DNA of 64,000 bases from assembly GCF_003160695.1 (NCBI RefSeq), contig NZ_QGDD01000001.1, forward strand, positions 682,001 through 746,000, in the 5' to 3' direction. The notes beneath the pieces are model-generated. The model did no database searches. It saw only the letters and a list, made by a program, of their open reading frames with translations, and was not told where the DNA came from. Below are positions 12,903 to 19,971 of the stretch, piece after piece. The position numbers and the translations under genes were made by a program. This DNA comes from Nocardioides silvaticus. Its GTDB lineage: Bacteria; Actinomycetota; Actinomycetes; Propionibacteriales; Nocardioidaceae. The stretch's first letter is position 1. Each line of letters starts with the position of its first letter.

Positions 12903-13262
12903 TCAAGCGGTCCGCTTGTAGACGAACCGGAACTCCTTCGAACCCATCCCCGAGCGCACCGCGGCCAGCACCCGCGACGCCTCGGCGTCGCCGACCCCCG
13001 CCTCGGCGAACCGCTCCACCAACCACCGATAGCTGCCGGGCCGGGCCCACAGGCCCACCCGGCCGTCCGGCTGGGAGGCATACGCCGGCGCGCCGGCAGC
13101 GACCAGCTCCCGGTCCGCGCGCGAGTAGCCGTAGGTGTCGTCCGGGATGTCGACGACGTCGAACCGGATCTCCCGCCCCTCGGTCTCGACCAGCACGTGG
13201 GTCCGGTGCGCGTCGTCGTCGTACCGGCCGCTGATCACGGTGCCGACCGTCTGACCCGGCAT
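12903..13262 (-). CDS. Hypothetical protein between purH and folD
   Basis: A 119-residue soluble protein that I do not recognise. It starts MPGQTVGTVISGRYDDDAHRTHVLVETEGREIRFDVVDIPDDTYGYSRADRE in outline: an N-terminal beta-rich half followed by a helical half ending EASRVLAAVRSGMGSKEFRFVYKRTA. No TM segment, signal peptide or Cys motif. It lies three bases past the purH stop and 12 bases before folD, so it is translated as part of the same operon and is presumably controlled with purH. Conservation of the position in related genomes would be the useful test. Codon bias is normal for the window, so I consider it a real gene. Confidence 0.7.
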   Translation of the reverse strand: MPGQTVGTVISGRYDDDAHRTHVLVETEGREIRFDVVDIPDDTYGYSRADRELVAAGAPAYASQPDGRVGLWARPGSYRWLVERFAEAGVGDAEASRVLAAVRSGMGSKEFRFVYKRTA

Positions 13263-13265
13263 CGC

Positions 13266-14846
13266 TCAGTGGGCGAAGTGCCGGGTGCCGGTGAAGTACA
13301 TCGTCACCCCGGCAGCCTCGCAGGCCGCGATGGTCTCCTCGTCGCGCACCGACCCGCCCGGCTGGATGATCGCCCGGACGCCGGCGTCGATGAGCACCTG
13401 GGCGCCGTCGGCGAACGGGAAGAACGCGTCGGACGCCGCAACCGCGCCGCGCGCCCGCTCGACGCCGTCGGCGAGCGTGTTGGCCCGCTCCACGGCGAGC
13501 CGGCAGGAGTCGACGCGGTTGACCTGGCCCATGCCGATGCCGACGGCGGCACCGTCGGCGGCGAGCAGGATCGCGTTGGACTTCGCCGCGCGCACCGCGC
13601 GCCAGGCGAACGCGAGGTCGGCCAGCGTCGACTCGTCGGCGGTCTCCCCGGTCGCGAGCGTCCATCCCGACGGGTCGTCGCCCTCGGCCTGGAAGGTGTC
13701 GGTGTGCTGCATCAGCAGCCCGCCGCTGATCGGCCGCATCTCGGCGCCAGCACCCGAGGGCGGCTCGGCCAGGAGGATCCGGATGTTCTTCCTCGCCTGC
13801 AGCACCTCGACCGCGCCCTCGTCGTACGCCGGCGCGACGATGACCTCGGTGAACACCTCGGCCACCTGCCGGGCCATCTCGACCGACACCGGGACGTTGG
13901 TGGCGATCACGCCGCCGAACGCCGAGACCGGGTCGCACTGGTGCGCGCGCCGGTGCGCCTCGGCCACGTCGGCGCCCACGGCGATGCCGCAGGGGTTGGC
14001 GTGCTTGATGATCGCGACGGTCGGCTGCTCGCCGTGGTCGTACGCCGCGCGCCGGGCGGCATCGGTGTCGACGTAGTTGTTGTAGGACATCTCCTTGCCG
14101 TGCAGCTGCTCGGCCGCGGCGAGCCCGCCGGGACCGAAGCCGGACCGGTAGAGCGCGGCGGGCTGGTGGGGGTTCTCGCCGTACCGCAGCACCGCGCTCT
14201 TGTCCCAGGTCGCCCCCACCCAGGCCGGGAAACCGGAGCCGTCGGAGGTGTCGGTGAGCACGTTGCCCATCCAAGAGGCCACGTGCACGTCGTAGGTCGC
14301 CGTGTGCACGAACGCCTTGGCGGCCAGCGCCTCCCGCTCGGGCAGGGTGAAGCCGCCGGCCCGGGCGGCCTCGAGCGCCCGGCCGTAGTCGGCGCCGTCG
14401 GTCACGATCGCGACCGAGGCGTGGTTCTTCGCCGCGGCGCGGACCATCGACGGGCCGCCGATGTCGATCTTCTCGATGCACTCCTGCACCGAGGCGCCGG
14501 ACATCACGGTGTCGGTGAACGGGTAGAGGTTGACGACCACCAGGTCGAACGGCGCCACCTCCAGCTCCTCGAGCTGCGCGACGTGCTCGGGCAGCCTCCG
14601 GTCGGCGAGGATGCCGGCGTGCACCCGGGGGTGCAGCGTCTTGACCCGGCCGTCGAGGCACTCGGGGAACCCGGTCAGGTCCTCGACCTTCGTGACCGCT
14701 AGTCCGAGCGACTCGATGAGCGCCGCCGAGCCGCCGGTCGAGACCAGCTCCACGCCCGCCTCGGCCAGCCCGCGGACCAGCGCGTCGAGGCCGGTCTTGT
14801 CGTAGACGGAGACCAGCGCGCGCTTGATCTCGATCCGGTCGGTCAC
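13266..14846 (-). CDS. purH: AICAR transformylase / IMP cyclohydrolase
   Basis: A 526-residue bifunctional enzyme for the last two steps of IMP synthesis. The N-terminal MGS-like cyclohydrolase domain (about 1-200) has [19 protein letters not shown] and [15 protein letters not shown]; the C-terminal formyltransferase domain has the catalytic Lys281-His282 in [11 protein letters not shown], and [21 protein letters not shown] and [12 protein letters not shown]. The start is GTG 14846, with GAGGAG six to seven bases upstream; that ribosome binding site is the arm of a hairpin in the ZTP riboswitch leader. It heads the purH / hypothetical / folD / DUF3017 unit. Confidence 0.98.
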   Translation of the reverse strand: MTDRIEIKRALVSVYDKTGLDALVRGLAEAGVELVSTGGSAALIESLGLAVTKVEDLTGFPECLDGRVKTLHPRVHAGILADRRLPEHVAQLEELEVAPFDLVVVNLYPFTDTVMSGASVQECIEKIDIGGPSMVRAAAKNHASVAIVTDGADYGRALEAARAGGFTLPEREALAAKAFVHTATYDVHVASWMGNVLTDTSDGSGFPAWVGATWDKSAVLRYGENPHQPAALYRSGFGPGGLAAAEQLHGKEMSYNNYVDTDAARRAAYDHGEQPTVAIIKHANPCGIAVGADVAEAHRRAHQCDPVSAFGGVIATNVPVSVEMARQVAEVFTEVIVAPAYDEGAVEVLQARKNIRILLAEPPSGAGAEMRPISGGLLMQHTDTFQAEGDDPSGWTLATGETADESTLADLAFAWRAVRAAKSNAILLAADGAAVGIGMGQVNRVDSCRLAVERANTLADGVERARGAVAASDAFFPFADGAQVLIDAGVRAIIQPGGSVRDEETIAACEAAGVTMYFTGTRHFAH

Positions 14847-14852
14847 AGGGTT

Positions 14853-14881
14853 CTCCTCATCGGTCGGTGATCACGATGAGG
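14853..14881 (-). promoter_or_regulatory. Ribosome-binding-site sequestering hairpin of the purH leader
   Basis: In the mRNA sense CCTCATCG (14881-14874) pairs perfectly with CGATGAGG (14862-14855), burying the GAGGAG Shine-Dalgarno of purH; loop 11 nt. The 5' arm begins in the last bases of the riboswitch aptamer, so the two folds should compete. This points to translational control. Confidence 0.65.
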
Positions 14882-14947
14882 GCACCCAGGCGGTCGATGC
14901 CGGCTCACACTCCCCGGTGGTTGCCCACCCACGCCAGTCGTTGACCC
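14880..14947 (-). promoter_or_regulatory. ZTP/ZMP riboswitch (pfl motif) upstream of purH
   Basis: On the minus strand the leader contains the conserved pfl-motif blocks in the right order: GGGTCA..GACTGGCG (14947-14932 region), GTGGGC..CCACCGGGGAG (ending at 14910), then after a short variable stretch GCCG..GCCTGGGTGCC (14891-14881). The CCACCGGGGAG and GCCTGGG blocks form the ligand site and pseudoknot of the ZTP riboswitch. Ligand ZMP/ZTP accumulates when 10-formyl-THF is short. In this family the switch turns on purH and folD, exactly the genes that follow. Confidence 0.9.
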
Positions 14948-14963
14948 TCACTCTATCCGGGGC

Positions 14964-15581
14964 TCAGCCTCCGAGCCGAACCCGCCGGCCGTCAACCGTC
15001 CAGCCCTCGCGGGCCATCCGGCCGACGGTCTCGACGAGCATCGCCCGCTCGGCGACCTTGATCCGCTCGTGCAGCGTCTCGACGGTGTCGTCGTCCTCGA
15101 CCGGCACCGCTCGCTGGGCGACGATCGCGCCGGTGTCCACGCCGTCGTCGACGACGAACAGCGTGCACCCGGTGACCTTCACCCCGTAGTCCAGCGCGTC
15201 CTGCGGTCCCTGCATCCCGGGGAACGAGGGCGAGAGCGCGGGATGGGTGTTGACCGTGCGGCGCCCCAGCACCGGGAGGTACGACGAGCCCACCAGCTTC
15301 ATGAAGCCCGCGAGCACCACCAGGTCCGGCTCGTACGACGCCACCCGGTCGGTCAGCTCCCGGTCCCACGCGTCGCGGGAGTCGTGGTCCGTGAGCCGCA
15401 CCACGAACGTCGGGATGCCGGCCCGGTCCGCTCGGGCGAGCCCCTCGATGCCCTCGCGGTCGGCGCCGACCGCGACCACCGCGGCGCCGTACGCAGGGTC
15501 CGCGCACGCGTCGAGCAGCGCCTGGAGGTTGGTGCCGGCTCCGGAGACGAGCACGACGAGGCGTGCAGGGGCGGCGGGCAC
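14964..15581 (-). CDS. purN: Phosphoribosylglycinamide formyltransferase
   Basis: A 205-residue GAR transformylase using 10-formyl-THF in step 3 of purine synthesis. SGAGTNLQALLDA at residues 13-25 is the phosphate-binding loop; the catalytic triad is Asn111 and His113 in VNTHPALSPSFPG and Asp149 in DDGVDTGAIV; LAGFMKLVG is the folate-contact strand. The GTG start at 15581 has a TAGACT -10 element seven bases upstream and no ribosome binding site, so the transcript is probably leaderless. The purH leader with its riboswitch lies 117 bp downstream, in the same orientation. Confidence 0.96.
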   Translation of the reverse strand: MPAAPARLVVLVSGAGTNLQALLDACADPAYGAAVVAVGADREGIEGLARADRAGIPTFVVRLTDHDSRDAWDRELTDRVASYEPDLVVLAGFMKLVGSSYLPVLGRRTVNTHPALSPSFPGMQGPQDALDYGVKVTGCTLFVVDDGVDTGAIVAQRAVPVEDDDTVETLHERIKVAERAMLVETVGRMAREGWTVDGRRVRLGG

Positions 15582-15588
15582 GCGCCGG

Positions 15589-15594
15589 AGTCTA
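15589..15594 (-). promoter_or_regulatory. -10 element TAGACT for purN
   Basis: TAGACT on the minus strand, seven bases before the purN GTG; leaderless geometry. Confidence 0.5.
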
Positions 15595-15625
15595 TGCGGC
15601 TCGGAGGCCTCGCTAGGCTCCGGGC

Positions 15626-16033
15626 ATCAGCACCCGGCTCAAGATCATCCTCAGCATCCTCGGCGGCCTCGCACTCGTGTGCGCGGCCGCTGGCATGCTG
15701 CTCGCCCTGCGCGCCGTCCAGGACCGCGCCAACAACTCCCCCTCCGAGGTCGAGCCGGGCGTCGGCTTCCGTCACGACGGGTTCACCATCGAGGACGGCT
15801 GGGAGATCACCGAGCGCGACGGCGACTTCGCCATCGAGGGCCTCACGGTCAAGAACCCCACGATCCGGGTCCGATCGATCTACCTCGAGTTCACCGTCTA
15901 TAGCGACGGTGACGTGATCGCCTACATCAGCTGCACGCACGCGCTCGGTCCGCGGGAGAGCGCCACCGCGGACTGCTTCTCGGCCGACGAGCACGAGGAC
16001 TTCGACGAGGTCCGCGTCGCCGACACGTTCTGA
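15626..16033 (+). CDS. Small single-TM secreted/membrane protein, start codon unusual
   Basis: About 118-135 residues: one N-terminal hydrophobic helix, then a beta-rich exterior domain with HDGFTIEDGWEITERDGDFAIEGLTVKN and a Cys pair (YISCTHA and ATADCFSA) that could form a disulfide. The first canonical codon is GTG 15677, but it falls in the middle of the hydrophobic helix. The frame stays open upstream to a TAG at 15614 and would read ISTRLKIILSILGGLALV from an ATC at 15626. A TAGGCT -10 lies exactly six bases before that ATC, the spacing seen at leaderless starts here. I give 15626 as the likely coding limit; if only canonical starts are allowed, use 15677. Function unknown. Confidence 0.55.
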   Translation: MSTRLKIILSILGGLALVCAAAGMLLALRAVQDRANNSPSEVEPGVGFRHDGFTIEDGWEITERDGDFAIEGLTVKNPTIRVRSIYLEFTVYSDGDVIAYISCTHALGPRESATADCFSADEHEDFDEVRVADTF

Positions 16034-16036
16034 CGG

Positions 16037-17329
16037 CTAGCGGATCCGGCCCCAGGCCGCCCGCACCAGCGCACCTCCGCGGCGCTGCCACCAGGTCGTG
16101 GCGAGGGCGCCCAGCAGCCCGCCGATGCCGAAGGCGGTGACCGCGTGCAGCAGCACGTCGACTTGGAACGGCCCCACGTCGGCCATCCGACCGGGGCCGA
16201 CCGCACCACCCGCGAAGGTGGTCAGCAGCCCGAGCAGCAGCCCGGCGACCAGCCCTCCCGCGCAGCCGCGGATCGCCGCCTGGTCCCACGCGGCCGCCGG
16301 CCGCGCGCGGTGGGCCAGCGCTGCCGCGACGAACGCGACGAGCACCGGCGAGGCCATCAGCCAGCCGGTCCAGCCGGGGGTCGGACCGGCGTCCGGCAGC
16401 GCTGCCAGCAGCGGGAACAACGGCAGCGGCCCGAGCACCACCGCGCCCGGTGAGACGAGGGTGTGGGTGCCGACGGTGAATCCGGGCCCCATCAGGTAGG
16501 CGCTGCTGAACAGGGTGGCGTTGGGCACCACGGCCAGGGTCAGCAGGCCGAGCACCGCGGTGTCGCCCGCGTCGGTCCCGAGCTGGCTGACGATGTTGGC
16601 TGCGGTCGAGAAGTCGAGCACCAGGGCGACCACCAGCGCCGCCAGCGCCACCGCCAGCCAGGCGCGGAGGACCCACCGGACGAGCACGGCGGTGTCACGG
16701 ACGGCGGCCGGGATCGCGGGGACCCAGATCGCCGCGCGGCCGGACCCACGGGCGATGGCCGGGACGCCGGCACCCGCCGCGACGAGGACCGACCAGAGCA
16801 CGACGCGTCCCGCGGAAGGGCCGGTCTCGACGGTCGAGGCGAGCGTGGTGGCGAGGACGCCGACGACGGCGTACGCCACGGTGAACAGCCCGGCCGCGAC
16901 CGGGACCGTCCAGTCGCGCTCGCCGTCGGCGATCCGGTCCGCGTCGGGCCCGTGGCCGGAGACGGACTCACCGACCCGGTGACCCACCCGCCAGGCCGAC
17001 CACACACAGAGCAGCGTGATGCCGAGCGGCACGGCGGTGAGCCGCACGCCCTCGACGGTCACGCCGGCGCCGTGCGCGACCAGCCAGCCGAACGCACCCA
17101 CGCGGAGCGCGCCGCTCGGCGTGCCGTGGCCGCCGGCGTCGGTCACGAACCACCCGACGACGGCGACGGCCATGCACACGAGCAGCGGGCCGCCCGCCGC
17201 GAGCGCGCCGCCGATGGTCGCGGTCGGCACCAGCGGCCGGCGGGTCACGAGCGCCTGGCGGAGCTCGGCCTCCTGGCGAGGCTCCTGGCGCGCGTTCGTC
17301 CGTGCGTGGGGCGAGAGCAGCGACGTCAT
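16037..17329 (-). CDS. DUF6350/PerM-like polytopic membrane protein
   Basis: A 430-residue membrane protein with about ten TM segments, starting MTSLLSPHARTNARQEP and then a first helix near TIGGALAAGGPLLVCMAVAVVGWF. Loop motif ATLFSSAYLMGPGFTVGTHTLVSPGAVVLGPLPLFPLLAALP is the family hallmark (segment named by its ends). This family includes mycobacterial PerM (Rv0955), a divisome-stabilising membrane protein encoded beside purN and purH; the same neighbourhood here supports the assignment. Start ATG 17329 has GTGAGGA upstream; a longer open frame exists but would overlap the divergent gene. Exact role here is inferred from that family. Confidence 0.8.
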   Translation of the reverse strand: MTSLLSPHARTNARQEPRQEAELRQALVTRRPLVPTATIGGALAAGGPLLVCMAVAVVGWFVTDAGGHGTPSGALRVGAFGWLVAHGAGVTVEGVRLTAVPLGITLLCVWSAWRVGHRVGESVSGHGPDADRIADGERDWTVPVAAGLFTVAYAVVGVLATTLASTVETGPSAGRVVLWSVLVAAGAGVPAIARGSGRAAIWVPAIPAAVRDTAVLVRWVLRAWLAVALAALVVALVLDFSTAANIVSQLGTDAGDTAVLGLLTLAVVPNATLFSSAYLMGPGFTVGTHTLVSPGAVVLGPLPLFPLLAALPDAGPTPGWTGWLMASPVLVAFVAAALAHRARPAAAWDQAAIRGCAGGLVAGLLLGLLTTFAGGAVGPGRMADVGPFQVDVLLHAVTAFGIGGLLGALATTWWQRRGGALVRAAWGRIR

Positions 17330-17402
17330 GGCCCGTTCATCCTCACGCGCGACCCGCCCCGATCCGCGGTGCCACGCCGCGGGGTCGTACCTTGGTGCGG
17401 AC

Positions 17403-19295
17403 ATGCACGACACCGCCCACCCGCCCGACCCCACCGCCGAGTTCGACGCCTTCTACAAGGCTGCGCGGGACCGGCTGCTGCTCCAGACCTACGCGCTGAC
17501 CGGTGACCTGGGCGCTGCCCGCAGCGCGGTCCGGGACGCGTTCGTCGTCGCGTGGCACCACTGGCGGAAGACCTCGCGCCTCGAGGACCCCGAGTCGTCG
17601 GTGCGCCCGCACGCCTGGCGGCACGCCGTACGACGCGCGTCCGTGCGTCCGTGGCACCGCGAGAAGGGCCTCGATCCCGACGACCGGGCGACCCTGGAGG
17701 CGCTCGCGGCCCTGACCAGCAACCAGCGCCGGGCGCTGCTGCTCACCCAGCTCGCCGCGGTCTCGATGGCCGACATGGCCCGCGAGATCGGCATCCCCGG
17801 CGACGTCGCCGAGCGCGAGCTGCAGAGCGCGGCCGCCCAGTTCTCGACCCAGAAGAACATCCCGGCGGCATCGATCCCGATGGCGTTCACCGCGCTGGCC
17901 GCGGCGACCACCGACGTGACCTGGCCGCGGGTGACGATCATCCGTCGCGCAGGCGCCGCCCGCCGGCGGATGCACACCGTGGTCGGCGCCGGCGTCGTCG
18001 TCGCCGCCCTCGTCGCCAGCGGCGCGGCCGTCACCGACGCGACGGGCGTGCGGCCGACGCTCGACCGCGACCAGCAGACTGCCGCCGGCGGCAACAGCAG
18101 CGCCGCCCCGGGTCCGGAGATCGTCCTGCCGGACACCACTCTGCTCCCGGTCGACGACGTCCAGCAGACGCTCGTCGGCGAGTGGCAGCAGGGACGCACG
18201 CATGACAACTCGGTCGGCAACGGAGTCGTGCTGCCGTGCCAGCCGGAGGGCGAGCGCTACGCCGACGCGCGGGGCACCGCCGCCTACGTGCGGACGTTCC
18301 GCAACGGGCCGGCGGGCGAGGCCGGGCGCAAGGTGACCGAGCTGATCGAAGCCTCGCGGGACAGGAAGCGGGCGGAGAAGACCTTCGAGCGGGTGCGCAG
18401 CTGGGTCGCCGACTGCGGCACCCCGGGCGTACGACTGGTCTCGACGGCCACCAGTCCCGACCTGGCGGACTCCTCCGCGCTCGTCGTCCTCCACGACCAG
18501 CACCCCGAGCCCACGACGTACGTCGTCGGCATCGCCCGCACCGGCCTCTTCACCACCGCCGTCGCCCTGGAGACCGACGTCGGCCCCGAGACGGCGGACG
18601 GGGCCGGCATCGCCAAGCTGCTCGGCGCCGCGGTCGACCGGCTCTGCACGCTGCCCGACGCGGGCCGGTGCACCGGCAGGACCGCGCTCGAGCCCGTCGC
18701 GCCGTTCCCTGCCGGCGACGTCCCCGCCCTGCTGGCGCCCGTCGACCTGCCGTTCGTCGGCGACCCGGCCCGGCCGTGGATGGGCACGCCGGCGCGGGAG
18801 ATCACCGATGCGCGCACCGAGCTCGGCGTGCTCGGCTGCCTCCACCCGCCGCTGACCGGGGAGTTCGACGGCCGGAAGTTCCGCAACGACGTGCTCCGCA
18901 CCTTCGTCAAGGTCGACAAGAGCCTGCCCGCCGAGTTCGGGCTCACCCAGGGCGTGGCCTCGTTGCCGAAGAAGACGGCCGGCGCCCTGCTCGAGGACTT
19001 CCGCAACGCGATCAACGCCTGCCCCGACCGCGACGCGAGCGCCGGCACCGAGGTCCGGGTCCTCGAGACGTCGGACGAGGGCGCCCGCTCCTACACCGCC
19101 TGGCACCTGAGCACCCGACTGCCCGGAGAACGCACCATCGAGTACTCCGTCGCGTTCCTCCGCGACGGCGACGCGGTCTCCGAGCTGGTGTTCGTGTCGG
19201 CGCCGGGCGCCCGGATGAGCGACGCGCAGTTCGTCGAGCTCACCGAGCGGGCCCTCCAGCGGCTGCCGCAGCTGCCGTCGTACCCCGACCGCTGA
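17403..19295 (+). CDS. Sigma-like protein fused to a membrane-anchored Cys-rich ectodomain
   Basis: A 630-residue protein with three parts. Residues 12-85 resemble sigma-70 region 2 (FDAFYKAARDRLLLQTYALTGDLGAARSAVRDAFVVAWHHW in outline), and 95-145 resemble region 4 with the helix-turn-helix LTSNQRRALLLTQLAAVSMADMAREIG. Residues 188-210 are one TM helix after RRAGAARRR (positive inside). The remainder is outside, with Cys pairs 279/338, 415/423 and 479/540. The region-2 part is degenerate, so it may be a DNA-binding sensor rather than a working sigma factor. ATG 17403 has TACCTT nine bases upstream. The ectodomain matches those of the next two loci; see findings. Confidence 0.75.
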   Translation: MHDTAHPPDPTAEFDAFYKAARDRLLLQTYALTGDLGAARSAVRDAFVVAWHHWRKTSRLEDPESSVRPHAWRHAVRRASVRPWHREKGLDPDDRATLEALAALTSNQRRALLLTQLAAVSMADMAREIGIPGDVAERELQSAAAQFSTQKNIPAASIPMAFTALAAATTDVTWPRVTIIRRAGAARRRMHTVVGAGVVVAALVASGAAVTDATGVRPTLDRDQQTAAGGNSSAAPGPEIVLPDTTLLPVDDVQQTLVGEWQQGRTHDNSVGNGVVLPCQPEGERYADARGTAAYVRTFRNGPAGEAGRKVTELIEASRDRKRAEKTFERVRSWVADCGTPGVRLVSTATSPDLADSSALVVLHDQHPEPTTYVVGIARTGLFTTAVALETDVGPETADGAGIAKLLGAAVDRLCTLPDAGRCTGRTALEPVAPFPAGDVPALLAPVDLPFVGDPARPWMGTPAREITDARTELGVLGCLHPPLTGEFDGRKFRNDVLRTFVKVDKSLPAEFGLTQGVASLPKKTAGALLEDFRNAINACPDRDASAGTEVRVLETSDEGARSYTAWHLSTRLPGERTIEYSVAFLRDGDAVSELVFVSAPGARMSDAQFVELTERALQRLPQLPSYPDR

Positions 19296-19321
19296 TCGAC
19301 CGCTGACCGACCGCTGACCGA
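19285..19321 (+). repeat. 11-bp tandem repeat at the 3' end of the sigma-like fusion gene
   Basis: Three tandem copies of ccgaccgctga (the second begins with t) from 19285 to 19317, plus a five-base partial. The stop codon of the fusion gene is the last TGA of the first copy. The 163-bp gap to the sigma gene at 19459 otherwise shows nothing clear. Confidence 0.75.
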
Positions 19322-19458
19322 CGCCTCGTCCTCGCCTCCGGACGAGAATCGCCGGGCGGATGCAACCGTCCGGTGTGCCCGGGCGTACCACCATCGACAT
19401 CAGAACCTCCGGGGCGCTGCCACCCAGCCTCCGGACTCGGGATCGAGAGGGGGCGGCC

Positions 19459-19971
19459 GTGGAGGCAGCCGAGTTCGACGAGCTCTATGCCGCGTCGTTC
19501 CGTCGGATCACCAGTCAGGTCTACGCCATGATCGGCAACCTCGACGAGGCGACGGAGTGCGTGCAGGAGGCCTTCGCACGCGCCTGGGCGCACCGCCGGA
19601 AGCTGGACAAGGCGGAGTACCCCGAGGCCTGGGTGCGGACGACGGCCTACCGCCTCGCGGTGAGCCGCTGGCGGCGTACGAAGCTGGCGAAGCGGCCCAC
19701 CGACCGGGCCGTCGGTGCCGCGACCCAGCAGGCCGCCGTCGACGAGTCGCACGTCGCGCTGGTCGCCGCCCTCCGCCAGCTGCCCGAGGCGCAGCGCCAG
19801 GCGCTGGTGCTGCACCACATCGCCGACCTGCCGATCCACCAGATCGCCGCGGAGATCGGCGTTCCCGAAGGAACCATCAAGGCCCGGCTGAGCCGCGGCC
19901 GCACCGCGCTCGCCGCGCTGCTGACGGACGAGGCCCCCGGCGGCCTGGCTGGAGGAATGAGCCATGTCTGA
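19459..19971 (+). CDS. SigE-family ECF RNA polymerase sigma factor
   Basis: A 170-residue sigma factor with region 2 (FDELYAASFRRITSQVYAMIGNLDEATECVQEAFARAWAHRRK in outline, ending VRTTAYRLAVSRWRR) and region 4 (LRQLPEAQRQALVLHHIADLPIHQIAAEIGVPEGTIKARLSRGRTAL). No region 3, as in ECF sigmas; it matches the Streptomyces-style SigE-family group. The GTG start at 19459 has GAGAGGGGG upstream, and the sequence before it is not sigma-like. Its last eight bases overlap the ATG of the next gene (ATGTCTGA), so translation of the membrane partner is coupled. It probably directs transcription in response to that partner. Confidence 0.9.
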   Translation: MEAAEFDELYAASFRRITSQVYAMIGNLDEATECVQEAFARAWAHRRKLDKAEYPEAWVRTTAYRLAVSRWRRTKLAKRPTDRAVGAATQQAAVDESHVALVAALRQLPEAQRQALVLHHIADLPIHQIAAEIGVPEGTIKARLSRGRTALAALLTDEAPGGLAGGMSHV

